Of a stretch of 64,000 bases of DNA, positions 35,224 through 49,363 are shown piece after piece. The notes beneath the pieces are model-generated. The model was not told the origin of the DNA and made no database searches. It saw nothing but the letters and a program-made list of their open reading frames with translations. This DNA comes from Heliocybe sulcata (Eukaryota; Basidiomycota; Agaricomycetes; Gloeophyllales; Gloeophyllaceae): assembly GCA_004369045.1 (NCBI GenBank), contig ML213504.1, forward strand, positions 901,508 through 965,507, given 5' to 3'. Position numbers and translations under genes: made by a program. How positions within the stretch are numbered: the first letter of the stretch is position 1; each line of letters starts with the position of its first letter.

Positions 35224-36802
35224 ATGGAGAAGTTCTCGGCATTCAGAGTCAGTAGCAGCTTTTTATGATGCTGTAAAGACTAATGAAATCAATTAGGATC
35301 CTGGAACAGGGATACAGGCCTGTACTGTCCGATGCAACGCATACAATCCACTGATTCGTTTGCCCGCTTCAGCCGTTTCTTACGCCCGTGCCGCCGCTCG
35401 GAGCGGATACATATAGCAGATATCTCAAACCTCTTCAATATCTCGTAGGAACAGCCAAGTTTGCTCTGGCAGTCATTCTCTTTGCGATATATTTCGTTTT
35501 GGTTCAGATCATATGTCTTGTTTTGGTTGGTCAAAGATCGTCCATCCCAGCATCAGTCCTCATTGCTTATATAGGTACCTATAACCCCCCTTCACCGTGC
35601 CGTAACTTGGATTATTACTGCCGTAATTACCCGGCTCATATTGCTTGTTGTTGGCTTGTGGTGGATACCCGTGGACGTCGTGACGAGGAAACGAGGGTGA
35701 GCAATCCAGGTCGTATTACTTTCTCTCATTGCACCTGCTCATCATTAGTCGGAGCACACGCGCAAATGAATCATGGAACCCTGCCGCAGGCGACATCATA
35801 GTGTCCAATTGGGTGTCATGGACGGAACTTCTCTGGCTGGCATTCAGGTACCCGTCTCGCTCATCTCATCCGACATCTCCCTTTCATAAATGATATCTGA
35901 TGAAGCATTGCTTGGCATACGAACATAGATTCAACCCCATTTTTCTGATTCCCATCCCCATCTCGGATCCTGCCATGTCTACTCCGACTCCATCCACGCC
36001 GTTAAGCCATACCCCAGGCCGCCGGACGGGAACAGGGTCCGCTGCCCTCTCTTCGCCTAGTGCCAGAGCCCCAGCCCCGCGGGTGCCTATAATTGGTTTT
36101 CATCAGGTGTCACTTCTGAGAATGGTCAGATACACTGGCGGCGTCCCTTCAGCGGACGCGGCGCAGGCATCCCATCCACGTCCTCTAGATGAAATCTTGT
36201 CTCGAGCAGACAGACCCGTGGTATTGTTTCCGGAATGCACGACAAGCAATGGCAGGGGAATACTGAGATTCTCGGATGTCGTTCCGGATCTGAAGGCTAA
36301 GAAAGATAAGCTGTTTATGATGTGTGTCAGGTGAGAAGAAGTAGGGTTAGCTGCGCAATGTCACTCGAGCTGACATCTTCCTGAGGTACGACCCTCCGAC
36401 AGGTATTTCGCCGAGCCTCGCACATCCCATGCCCTCGAGCCCTGCCTTCCTGAATCCCCTATCCCACCTCTTCAGCGTCTGTACGGCGCTTATTCCCCTC
36501 ACGATGTCTATCCGTCTGGTCGCAAAATCGAGCCTCGAGCCCTCCGATTCCCCCGCTGGTGGCAGTATGGCAGAAGCCGAAGAAGCCATTGCTTCCATCG
36601 GCAAGATCAAGAGGATGGGCATGGGATGGGAAGACAAGGCTGCTTTCCTCGAGTTTTATCACGGAACGCGGAAGTCGGGAAGGTGACCTATGATACGCCA
36701 GACTCAGCCTCCATAATGTTTTCCCGCAGATGCAATGACACGGAGCATATTCTTAATATCCCCTTTTCGAGAGTATTGTCCGGTATTGCAGCGCGCCATT
36801 GA
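35224..36802 (+). CDS. LOA1: LOA1/VPS66-like lysophosphatidic acid acyltransferase
   Basis: ATG 35224 begins MEKFSAFR|DPGTGIQ|PFLTPVPP, the conserved LOA1 N-terminus. The second intron (35318-35372) appears to use a GC donor. Next are a membrane helix (FALAVILFAIYFVLVQIIC), VPITPLHRAVTWIITAV, LWWIPVDVVTRKRG, DIIVSNWVSWTELLWLAFR and FNPIFLIPIPIS. The acyltransferase motif FPECTTSNGRGILRFSDV follows. The stop is 36800-36802 (VLSGIAARH). Loa1 is an ER/lipid-droplet enzyme that adds oleoyl groups to lysophosphatidic acid and influences lipid-droplet size. The usual HX4D His is not seen in SNWVSWTE, where Trp and Glu occupy the expected positions. A Ser/Pro/Thr-rich insert follows NPIFLIP. All splice phases agree. 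Confidence 0.87.
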
Positions 36803-38504
36803 GGATTACGCCGGCTGACAGCCTGCGTCTCACGTCCTTGTATCTGCGCCGGGTGCTGGGGCTCGCCTGAATTTCTTGCGATGATCAGATGGCCCGGTTT
36901 TGTATCGAGTCCCAGGGCGATGGTTATCTCGATGGAGCGGAAGGTGGGCATGATAGACGCGGTGGTGATGACTCAGGTCCTGTTCTAAATCCAGAGACAC
37001 CAAGGGGACTGGTGGGGGGCGAAAGCGGAAGAACGGGTGGATCCACGGCCCACCCATACGCAACAAATTATTTCCTGACGCGGGCCTCCTGCAGAGACCA
37101 GAGCGCGGGCGACCGCTGCGAGTACTGACAGCGGCTGGACCGACTGCCGTCCACGAGCATCCCGTCACAGCTGCTGAAATTTTTATCGAGCGGTTAGACC
37201 ACATCACGCCCGCCAGCTCTGTCGCCCCTCCCAGTTGCATGCCTTCTGGATCACTCAGTTCTTCAATGGAGTCTCTGACGTCCAGACTGCTGCGAACAGC
37301 GAGCCAAGGGATCTCTGCCAGTCCTAGCGGCCACGATTGACTTATCTGGCGCCGGGAGAACTAGGACCCAACGACTGTAGCCCGGTATGTACTTCACCTC
37401 TCTGCGGCCCGTTTGACTGGGATGCGTCGTGCCAGGAGGATGATTGATCCAGGTTATCCAGAGGGCTAAATGATATTGTCCTAGCAAATCTACCGGTGAA
37501 GACTAATCGCCCCCCTTTCGGTGTCCTTTCGTCGGATATCTAAGAAGTCTGACTTGTATCAGATTCATTGAAGCGAGAAATTTCTGCATCCAAGTGCGGC
37601 GCCTTAGGGTCGGCTGCAGCGACGGCGTCTATCGATGTCGTGGGCGACTGGCCCGCGGAACAGATGATCAAAGCCCTTGAGCTCCTGACGGGGAATCTTT
37701 TGGGTAGGTTGGTCACAACGATGTTGTATCTCAACAGATTATGTGATGACGACAGTCTTACAGCCATGCCGGGCTTACTCATGCCTGTGATGCTCATACG
37801 CACTGCGTAGCGTTGAACTGCTGCCTGATCAAGTTAAGAGAAGAACAGCGCACTCTCGGACCGGTCCGAGTTCCTCGCCATCAAGAATCTTCACGCTCAC
37901 GAGGTTTGCATTGCTAGAAAGGTGCTTCGCTGAATGCCCGCACGTCGCTCCCTCCCTTCGGTAATAACTAGACCATTCTTCGCTTCCTCTTCTTCGGGTA
38001 GCCCACCGCTGTCCCTTGTGAATTTTGATCCTGAACGGACTCTGTATATCCAGTCCAAATACTGCTCCCGAAGGCAAAACCCGGTCAACGACATGAGCGG
38101 AGAAGGAAACACGAACTGCGACCACGCTGCGGCAACTCATTCTATATCCTCTTTGATCTTGCATGCTAAGCAGGACGGCGTCCTAAACGTGAGCGGATAT
38201 CAGCAAGCGACACATCTAGTCCCCATGGCGGATCTGACCATGATCATCATCATCGCCGCAGTGCTCTTACGCATCTCTAGGAATTGTGGATCTTCCTCGG
38301 GCGTTGTTCGGAAGTCTCCAGAGTATAATTGATAACGGTGTCCATAGAACAAGCCATCAAAGGCAACGAGGAACCCATGTGTCCGCATGCCTGACATAAG
38401 GTGTCTTAATTACCGGGATTAACGTTGAAATAAATTACACAGGCGTAGCATTAATGACGAGGCTAAATGTGAACGCAGCTAGAGGCGACATACGCCATCG
38501 ATTG
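36803..38504. other. 1.7-kb region with coding-like stretches but no assembled gene
   Basis: Several stretches look protein-like on one strand or the other. Examples on plus are AAEIFIERLDHITPASSV near 37160 and AEQMIKALELLTGNLLGRLV near 37650; on minus, EEEEAKNGLVITEGRERR near 37950. I could not join them through consistent introns or match them to a family. The region may hold a decayed gene, a gene with unusual introns, or noncoding DNA. Confidence 0.35.
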
Positions 38505-39867
38505 CTATGAAGCGTTTCGAAGTGGCACTCCCGCCTGGAGGTGCTTAACCTGAGAAAGCGCCTGAGTAACCCTGCTGATCGCTTCCGCAGTCTGGCCGAT
38601 TGATAATGGATCGACCACGTCTGGAACGCTGGAAAGCCGGACAAGCCTTTCCGAGAGGGCGACAAGGGCGGTCTCTAACGCATGGCTGGATACCTGCAGC
38701 GCTGATGGTCCACTTGGTGCCACCTGAGATGATGCCCATGAGTTTGCGTGAGAGCCACGGAAAAATACCTACGTACCCTTGTCGGTTGGGGAACGGAACG
38801 CGTCGTCTGTGCTGGAGGCAGCGCGGATTGGAAGACCTAAGGCAACGGATTTAATGATACAGGCCACCTCTCCTATAAGCAAAGATCCGGCTCACAGTAG
38901 GTTGGACACTTAGTGAAGTTGGTGATAATAGCAGCGTTTCCGGGACCTGCTCATAGAGGAATATGAGAACTGCAGTATTTGCATTGCACCATGATGTTAC
39001 CTGAGGCGTCTTCTCATACACGGCACCTTTGCCTTTATCCTCCCGAGAAGAGAGCTCATTTGACGGACCAGCAGAAGGCGTAACGCTGGAGGACGAGGGC
39101 ACATTTTGCTGTCGTCCAATAGTTGCGTCAAGCGGTACGAGCCTGTCCCATCCGCTTGCATCCTTTTCATCCACGTAAACGGTGCCGCAGGCAACACATT
39201 CCTGCGAGACATTCTCTAGGAGCACCACACCTCGCCAGGCGGCTCACTCACTTTTCTAGGGTCTTTACCACCTCCAAGCTTGGGAGGTCGGACCAGTGGT
39301 ATACCATAACAGCCGGCATTCGGACATTCATCCGCGAGCATTGCCCACCCTTTGAGAAGCCGCTTCCCGATCTCAATTGATGCATTGTCCGACTGCTGCC
39401 GTCTGCGTAACGTCTCGGCTGTGTCCATGGGCGGTGCAAAAGTCGGCGAGCTCAGGGCACTTGAGATCTCCGTGGGAGGGGTGGAAGCGCGGGAGTAGTG
39501 AGTGCTTGACGCAAGGCTCGGAGAGGAGGGATCGGCACGATCCACGCGTGGCCTCGTCGAAGTAGAGCTTGAGCCCGATGAAATATCTGATCCGCGCCAC
39601 GTATATGAGGAGACGCAATACACATAATGAATGCCACTCACTACTGGGGTCTCCATCGCAGTTGGCGCAGAAATGCACTATGGGAGCGGTTCCATTAGGC
39701 GAGCGCATCAGCGGTACATTACATCCTTTCGGGCATGCTCGATCTGTGAGAACCTAGAACCATGTACTGTAAGACGACCTATGCAGCAATTATGCGTGTG
39801 AGTCTCTCACCCAGCCCTTCAGCATGTATTCTCCCAGTTTTGAAGACACGTCGATGACCCTCGACAT
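38505..39867 (-). CDS. Double zinc-ribbon protein, ZNRD2 (SSSCA1 / p27 autoantigen) type
   Basis: The start is ATG 39867 (MSRVIDVSSKLGEYMLKGW). Domain 1 continues VLTDRACPKGCNVPLMR with the second Cys pair in HFCANCDGDP. After a Ser/Pro linker, domain 2 reads IEIGKRLLKGWAMLADECPN, GCYGIPLVRPP and ECVACGTVYVDEKD. The remaining exons (VPETLLLSPTSLS, VFQSALPPAQTTR, VAPSGPSALQVSSHALETAL) are all phase 0 and end with a helical tail and a stop at 38505-38507. The family motif is GW..L...CP.C..PL...FC..C. The human relative is a small zinc protein with a poorly understood role. Two copies in one chain are clear here. The first ATG could lie upstream, because the frame stays open. Confidence 0.78.
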
Positions 39868-40042
39868 AGCGCTGATGCAGATGTGGTGTAGGGATTTTGT
39901 TTTTCTTAGCAGTGGTATAGTAGGACTCGTCGAAATCGAGTATTTCGAATAGCCGAAGCCTATTGACGCCCGATTTCCCACGCATACTAGATCACTCTTC
40001 TTGCGACGCCTCCGCCACGTCGGGTATACAACTTGATCGTCA

Positions 40043-43000
40043 ATGAAGGGGTGGTTGAGCTGGCCTCGGACGCTTGTTGCTGTTGTTCTTATTTCGCTCG
40101 AGGCCTCTATCTGGCTACCTCGGAATACCCCTCTTGTAACTGCAGTGCCTTCGCATGGTTGGTCAGCGAGTAAGAGATTGGACACTCGGTGCGTTGTCGT
40201 CCGGCTGCTGGGTCACCCCCGTTTGTGAACCAGAACAAATAGCGAGAAGGTCCGCGAGTTATGGTATCATGGATATGATAATTATATGAAGCATGGTGAG
40301 TATTTGCTACATATGCGACGAAGAACGTGATTGGATGTTCATGGCCATACAGCCTTCCCACTTGACGAGGTGTGGTTAATTCTGCGTGCTATACCTTTTT
40401 TCGCTTAGATGTCTCTGTCCAGCTAGCTCCACTATCATGCACTGGGCGAGGTCCAGATTGGTCAAACCCGTGAGTTCTCTGAACACTTTACCAGCTGTCT
40501 ATACGCGGCTGCCACCCAGATCAAACATTGCGTCCAACGACGTCGCGGGCAATTTCTCTTTGACTCTAATAGACTCCCTCGACACACTAGTTGCTCTAGG
40601 GGACCGGGATGGATTCGAGACTGCTGTCCGGAACGTCATCCAATGGGTCTCGTTCGATGTTAACACAAAACCGCAAGTGTTCGAGACGACTATCCGCGTA
40701 CTGGGGGGTCTACTCTCAGGGCACTTGTTCGCGGTTGACAAAGACTTCGACTTCTATCTGCCTTGGTACCATGGGGAGCTGCTGGACTTGGCACATGACC
40801 TTGGCCGTCGATTACTTCCTGCTTTCGGAACTCCTACTGGCATACCTTACGCAAGGGTATGGCGTATTTGTATTGTACTGCATGAAATAAAATCTAATTT
40901 TTGCGCGTTGGAAGATCAATCTACGGCATGGCCTCCAGCGCGGTGAAACAGTGGAGACATGTCAGTATCGCGTATAATGATCTCTGGAGTGAAGTTGAAT
41001 CCTCGACCAGGCACTGCAGGCGCCGGGTCCCTCATTCTGGAATTCGGCACTCTGAGTCGCCTCACCGGCGACGACAGATTTGAGAAGGCAGCCTACAAGG
41101 CCTTCTTCGCCCTATGGAATCGTAGGTCAGATATCGGCCTTGTGGGGAACACAATAAATACGTGGACAGGGGTGCGGCTCTTCCATCAGACAGGATAGAA
41201 CACACTTTTGACTCTTTGATTCCTGCAGACTTGGATGCACCCAGAGGTAACCGGCATAGGAGCAGGCATCGATTCCTTCTACGAATATGCACTCAAATGG
41301 TACGTCTTGAGCGGTGCGTAGTAAGTCCTCGCTTTTCCTCCCCATGCGCCGTATCTTAGCTGGGCATAGGCGAGATCGAATTCCTGGACGTCTGGCATGA
41401 GTCGTACGCTGCCATTATGCGATACGCCCGTGCCAACGATGGGTTCTGGGTAAGCTGTTGGTCTACGGATATCCATTCGCGAAGTTGACGATTGTATAGT
41501 TCCGAAGCGTCAGCATTCATACGGGTGATATCACTTATTACACAGTCAGTCTTGCTTCCTGGTCTCAAAACCCATCCTAATTTTTGTATAGACGGATTCA
41601 CTATCTGCTTTCTGGCCAGGCTTGCAAGTGCTGGCAGGCGATCTCGACAATGCTATCAAATCTCATCTCGCTTGTGCGTCCCACCGTTTCGGTCATTTCC
41701 CTTGGGTAGTACTAATATGCTTACCAGTTTGGAATATATGGAGGAGACATGCTGGACTTCCTGAGATATACGACACCAACTTCATGTATGCGACATCGCT
41801 GCAGTATCCCCTGCGACCTGGTACGCTATTTCGACTCTCATAGTACGCTCTTAGTTGACAGGGACCGCAGAATTCGTTGAATCTACTTGGTACCTGTATA
41901 GGGTATATTCGCACGTCAGAGCATTCGCAATATGATCTGATAGTCACGACAGGCCACAGGCGATCCATTCTACCTTGACGTAGGCGAGCGTATCCTGAAC
42001 GACATCACAGTAAGGGCCAGAGTTGAATGCGGCCTGGCTGGCATCCAAGACTTGCGCATTAACCAAAGAGATGACCGCATGGAGTCATTCGTGTTATCCG
42101 AAACTCTAAAGGTATGCAGTTTCACCGGCACCTGGAAGTGGTCTCATCAGATGTGCTCTTTAGTATTTATTCCTATTATTTGATGAAGATAACACGTTCA
42201 ATCATGACGACTCAAATGCGGTGTTCACCACTGAAGGGCATATACTGCGACTTCCCCAAGAACACATGAAACCCGTGTCTGCCGCTCGGCGCAAACTGCG
42301 GAGGCAAGAAAGTTACCAGTGTCCTGCTTACCACCCTCCCGTCATCGCTTGGGACTACCGGGGAGGCAATGCTGGCTTGATCGGAGGCCTCTTGCATCGA
42401 GGGGATATTGACCACGCACGAGAGCTTGTCGCCATGCTTCCTACAGAAGCGGACCAGAGTGTGTGGTCGCCGTACGGGTGGTGTGACCTGCCCCAAGTGG
42501 ATATCTACGTGAGTAATCGTCTCCACTGCTCTGAACGACGCAGCTGTACGAATAACTCTGGACAGTCCTATGACTTCCTGCTCTCTCCAACTGGTGGATC
42601 TGTTCCGGAGGACGCGAGTCCTAGCTCGAAAAAGCTGCAAACTATCCCGGAAGGGTATCTCTTGCAAAATGTTACTGGAATCCGGACGCATATAGTGCGA
42701 CGACTGGATGGTGCAGGTTATGACGTGACGAAGTGTAAGCTGTTTCAGGGCTCGTTCTTTCTAGGTCGATTCATGAATCTGGTTTTGCAGTGGGTCCACA
42801 TGCCGTCCGATCAGGTCAACTGGTGTATATAAACGACTCCGAGCTTCTTCTCGCTGCGGTTGATGTTGTCGGGCCTGTGGATGACCACACAGGACGTCGT
42901 CGACGCAGTGCGGACGTACAATTGCGTTTCTTTGTCGAGGCAGTGGATCCTACGCTGGTCGGACAGCTCGCTATGCCCGACTTGATCCAGGAAGCCATTG

Positions 43001-43554
43001 TCACCGCTTACACCGCTACGTTCGGTGCAGATCCAAAAGCTCCTCTCGAAGACGGACGTCCCATCCGCTTCGGCCACGGCGACGGGGTTAGGGTCGTGCA
43101 AGATCACACGAACCTTCTTGGGTGCCGTCCCTATACTCACAAACACGACGACGACGCCTTGCTCGTCCACCGAGGAGAGTGTACTTTCCTGGAGAAGTTG
43201 CTTCATGCCCAAGCAGCAGGAGCATCGGGGGTCGTGGTGATCAGCGACGATGAACTGCCGCTCAATCCGTCCGCGACTCAGCACGAGATTGACGCTGCTG
43301 GAGGATCAATTGAGGAAGTCGCGATTGTTGTCCTGCAGCGCTCAGCCGGTCAAAGCATCCTGGATATACTGGAGTACACCAATGTACATGGGTTAGGGCA
43401 ACTCATGGTCGCAGTGGATCCGGAAGGCAGCTCCATTCCCGTTGAAGGCCAGCGGAGTACTCAGCAAGAAAGGGTCCTTAGGCTTCAGGATGATACTACC
43501 AGGGTATTATATCTTAACGGCCATCCACTGTTGAATACACGATTGATGGTGTAA
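40043..43554 (+). CDS. MNL1: EDEM/Mnl1-type GH47 mannosidase-like protein with PA domain
   Basis: The start is ATG 40043; the hydrophobic N-terminus TLVAVVLISLEASIWL acts as signal peptide or anchor. Exons then give KVRELWYHGYDNYMKHAFPL, LAPLSCTGRGPDW, NDVAGNFSLTLIDSLDTL, KPQVFETTIRVLGGLLSGH, ETVETCTAGAGSLILEFGTL, GIGAGIDSFYEYALKWYV and FTTEGHILRLP, the order of a GH47 alpha-mannosidase barrel of the EDEM branch. The C-terminal third includes HRGECTFLEKLLHAQAAGA and GVVVISDDE, a protease-associated domain as in EDEM3 and fungal Mnl1. EDEM proteins trim mannose on misfolded glycoproteins in the ER lumen and mark them for degradation. The first intron boundary (donor near 40160) is uncertain. 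The stop is 43552-43554. Confidence 0.9.
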
Positions 43555-43556
43555 AT

Positions 43557-44273
43557 CTAATCATCACTTTGGACAATGGAATAGACCGGGGCGTCTAGCT
43601 TCTGGCCTCCCTTGAGGAATGCCAATTCTATGATGAAAAGGTACTCTAGCGTTTTGCCTCCCTGCTTCGCCACCAGTTCTCCGGCAGCCTTGGCCGAACC
43701 GCCTGACATGCACAAAGTTCATAGCCGTGCATATGCATGAGAGATGCATGAGAGAGATACACACCTGTGGCTATCAGGTCGTCCACAACCACTACTGTCT
43801 GGCCAGGTTTGATGCCTTCGGCTTGCATCTCGAAAACGTCCTGTGGCTTATCAGAAAGAGCTCTGTGAGAAAGAGGTCGCATTACTCACTTCGCCATACT
43901 CCTTTTCGTATGTTGCGCTCACGCACTGACCAGGAAGCTTGCCCCTCTTCCTCACCGGCACAAAGGCAGCACCTAGCCGCAGGGCAATAATGGGACCGAG
44001 GAGGAATCCTCGGGCGTCCAATCCGACTACAACATCGATCTTCTTCGACGGTGAATTGGGGATCGTATGAGATGTAATATGGTGGACAAGATGCGTGATG
44101 AGCGTCTCAAACGCAACTGGGTCCCGGAGGATGGGGAAAATGTCCAGGAATACTATTCCCTAAGAACGTTTGAATCGTGAGCTTGACGACCAATACTATG
44201 GCGTATAACGTGCCTTCTTGGGGAAGTCGGGATGCTCAGCCAGGAGACTCCTCAGGTATTGGACGTCGGCCAT
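43557..44273 (-). CDS. APT1: Adenine phosphoribosyltransferase
   Basis: The start is ATG 44273 (MADVQYLRSLLAEHPDFPKK). It continues GIVFLDIFPILRDPVAFETL, DVVVGLDARGFLLGPIIAL, AAFVPVRKRGKLPGQCVSAT and YEKEYGEDVFEMQAEGIKPG. The PRPP-binding loop follows, VVVVDDLIATGGSAKAAGEL, split by an intron after ATG. The stop is 43557-43559. At about 185 residues it has the usual length. The enzyme joins adenine and PRPP to form AMP in purine salvage, in the cytosol. Its stop codon lies only 2 nt from that of the convergent EDEM gene. Confidence 0.93.
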
Positions 44274-44520
44274 GACCACAGTGAGTATGTACGAAGGCAA
44301 GACAAGTGCACATGTATTCGATCGTTATCCAAGAAGTTTGCCATCATCCATCATTCTCATTCGCGATCAACAGGACGCGGTTGTCTTGACGAGCACTGTG
44401 GGTGTCGCACGCCGCACTTCTCTCTGGTGAATGTCATGAATGCTCATAGATTCACCCGTGTAGCATAGTGTAACAGATGGCATAGGCAATACAGAGCATA
44501 TAGAAAACAAATGCGACCAC

Positions 44521-45509
44521 TCAAACCGACTCCAGGATCTCGGGCTCCTTGAAGTCCTTCGCCACCCGCGTACCAGTCTCCTGGAAGAACGTCAACAAAG
44601 CTAGTTACCGAGATTACGAGGAATGGACGTACATCCGTTGACTCGCCGTGAAGCTCAAGCAACTTCGAAACATCGAACTTGGGCGCCTTGAGGATCTTGG
44701 CCTTGCGGACGTAGACGTTCTGGAGTGGGTATATGCTCCTCGTCGCCTTCTCAATCTCACGGCCAATCGCCTCAGGGATGAACTTCTGCACCAACTCCTT
44801 CAAGTCGCAGCTCGACGCCTCCCGGGTCATGATCTCGAACATCTTTTTCCGGATTTCTCGGATTTGTGCCGACTGGGCGTACGTCGTCTTCTTCACCTGC
44901 GACTGGCGGCGCTTCGTGAACCCGATGGCGAAGAGGCGGAGGAGGTAGCCGTCGGTCGTCTTGACGTCGACATGGGCTTCGACGAGGGTTTGCCACTTGC
45001 GGACGAGTGACCGGAGCTTGTCGGAGGTGAAGTCCATGCCGTGGAAGTTGGTTAGGCAGTTCTTGCCCTGAACCTCGTCGATCCGTAGCTTGATCTTGCG
45101 GAAGGCCTGCTCCTCATCCTTGTTGAGGTCGGCCAGCGAAAGCTCAATGATACGGCCCTTCAACGAGTCATTTGCGTTCTCTGTACGACCGTAAGCAGCT
45201 GCGGGTAGACAAAGGACCTCTGGCACTGACTCAATCCAGAAGAACGGTTGACGAGTGTCTTGCCGGCGTTCTTAACCTCGAAGATCGAAGGTGCCTTGAT
45301 GTCGTACCAATCTATAACGCTGTCAGTGCAAAGGAGCGAGCACTTCGATGAGAGCCATACCCTTGCGAGAGAAGGGGTCGACGACCTTCTTCTTGATACC
45401 CTTCTTACCCTTGGACAAACGCTTGTTCTGTGAGAGATAACCAGCAGTCAGACGACCAATTTCCAAGATAACAAAACATGATAGAGCAACAGACCTTGCC
45501 AACAGCCAT
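44521..45509 (-). CDS. RPS1: 40S ribosomal protein eS1 (RPS3A)
   Basis: Exon 1 is only ATG GCT GTT GGC AAG (45509-45495). The next exon starts [20 protein letters not shown]. Further exons give [60 protein letters not shown] and [20 protein letters not shown], and the protein ends [14 protein letters not shown] with a stop at 44521-44523. This is the conserved eS1 sequence of the small ribosomal subunit at full length (about 255 residues). The very short first exon and the codon-biased, C-ending codons are typical of fungal ribosomal protein genes. It lies in the cytosolic ribosome near the mRNA exit. Confidence 0.95.
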
Positions 45510-45700
45510 TTTGAAGCCCTACGCCGTACTGTCAATCACAAAGGATGGAGAGCCGGCACTTGGTCGGGCTATGTTTTGGGACGAGGAGGATATCTGGCGC
45601 GACGAGTAGGTAGCGGGAGGCCGCCTGCCCGAGGCTTGAACTCTAATTCGTGCGACTGTACAGTTGTTCACACGCTTGACAGTCTCAGCCGCCCACACCC

Positions 45701-46468
45701 ATGTCGCCGCCGCCGGCACACCTGACTCGCTCTGAATTCGAGACTGCATCCAAGGCTCTCGTGGACGATGCGCGAGAAGGTGGTGATGCTCTTGCGCAAC
45801 GACACTTGCGGGAGTGGTCTTGGGTAGAGCATGCTGTGCGCTCCTAGTCTCGCTATTCGATCTTACTCTCAACTGTTTCGTTAGTCGGTGTCTGGACTAG
45901 GCTACCTGTCAAGAACTGTGTTACTGTCGCGGAGGCCGGGCTGTCGCAGCTATGAACTCGGTTTTACGGATGGTCTTGATGGGGAGGCAATTTTAGAAGA
46001 AGAGGATGGGGCCACGCTTTCGGACGCGGACCCGTCCGACACGGTCGTTTGCCGGCAGTACGTCGTTTATTCGCCGACGTACCAGGTACCGGTTTTCTAT
46101 TTCACCATTCACGCAAGCAGTGGGTGTCTCGGTCTCGAGACAATAGCACTTGACTCAGGCCAGTCGCAGATGGCGCGCCCCTGTCTCTTGAAGATATACT
46201 GCGAAGTTCGCTCTTCCGGCCGGATACTCTACCTCCGTCCCAGATCACCTCATTCGCGCTGTCCCCGGATTCCTCGCCGTTCCCTCTTCTCTCGCAAGGC
46301 GATCATCCTACGCTAGGCACGCCGTCATGGTACGTCCATCCCTGTGAGACACCAAAGGCCGTCGGAGAGATCCTAGCCGAGGTGCAGCGGCCTCAAGGAA
46401 CAGCCACTAAAGAATTGATGCGAGTGTGGTTTGCTGTTCTCGGGGGTGTCGTCGACCTCCGACCGTAA
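45701..46468 (+). CDS. ATG10: Autophagy E2-like enzyme ATG10
   Basis: Three exons share one frame. The first starts at ATG 45701 (MSPPPAHLTRSEFETASKAL) and runs to WSWVEHA. The second covers SVSGLGYLSRTVLLSRR to TIHAS; the third runs from NGAPLSLEDILRSSLF to VVDLRP, with a stop at 46466-46468. Family hallmarks are RQYVVYSPTYQVPVFYFTIH, QGDHPTLGTPSWYVHPCETP (the Cys in HPCET is the active-site residue) and VWFAVLGGVVDLRP. Atg10 forms a thioester with Atg12 and passes it to Atg5 during autophagosome formation in the cytosol. The gene is divergent from RPS1, with about 190 bp between start codons. The intron acceptors were chosen because they alone keep all three exons in frame. Confidence 0.87.
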
Positions 46469-48338
<1,870 letters not shown>

Positions 48339-49184
48339 TTATCCGGAGTACTCACAGCGGACTTTATGAGGGCGGGTTTTATGGGATAATTCACTGTATT
48401 ATTTCTTATATCTGTATATCCATAGCAACCTATAGACCAGCCTCTGACTGTTGTTGATGCCCAGATACTTCGATGTGAACGTTCAATCAGGGACCTGGAG
48501 AATTAAAGTCGCGGGACCAGATAAGACCCGTCATGATCGGCATGTCGTGATAGTGTACGGCATTCTAGCCAGTTCCCTCCACTTATGGGGCGCTACTCAC
48601 TGCGGTGTAAGATAATGATAATGAGCGGAGTTACGTAAGCACATTCAAAGCCCGAAGGTGGCGTCGTCTGTGGCTGCAGTATGAAATGCTCTTTGTGGTT
48701 GATTCCTGGTGACAGAGATCCCTCACGCTCATTAAGAATAGGAGATGAATAATGGTATTATAGCAGTAAATATAGTTGGCAAGTAAATGTGAGTGCTGTA
48801 CCTCTAGAGCTCTATAGGATGGCCGGGACCTGTATCAGCATTTGGATTCAAGAATCACCTATATATTCAGACCTCTCTGGGGAAGTGTTCTATGTAGTGT
48901 TAGGCTCAAACTTAAGCTAGATCAGATGGCAAACAGCACTTGTCAGTAGATTGCCTAAGCCTTCTCCCTGCTTGGTGACACCCAGAGGTCGGAGATTAAA
49001 TCGGACGCTCGACGGCAAATCCCGGACATGTGGCGGGAGATAGAAATGCAGCCTTGTAGCGGACCCGGCTGTATTACATGCTACATATGTACCTATAAAT
49101 CTTCTAAAACTCAGTTCATTAGATGGTGCCAATTTTGATGCCACTTGATGCTGAGCGTATCTCTGCAGCAGAGCGCTCGGATAA

Positions 49185-49234
49185 TGAGCGGGGTTCAAAC
49201 TCGGCCAGATACTGAGCGGGGTTTGAATTGAGCC
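49185..49234 (+). repeat. Imperfect 22-bp direct repeat, two copies
   Basis: Copies at 49185-49206 and 49213-49234 share the start TGAGCGGGGTT and the end GCC, and differ at five positions by my count. The 28-bp period could mark a binding site pair upstream of the first transporter, or may be chance. Confidence 0.5.
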
Positions 49235-49363
49235 ACCACATGAAATATCCGGCCATCGGCCGGGAAGAAAAATCGAATAAATTACCGGATGGTACATAGT
49301 GCATCATACAGTTGCTAGACTTCAGATTGGATTGACAAAAGGGCTCTTAGAGCCAACCCAGAT

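Noticed and set aside
44648-45010. 120-codon plus frame over the ribosomal protein gene
   Set aside because: It is antisense to eS1 and arises from the codon bias of a ribosomal protein gene.
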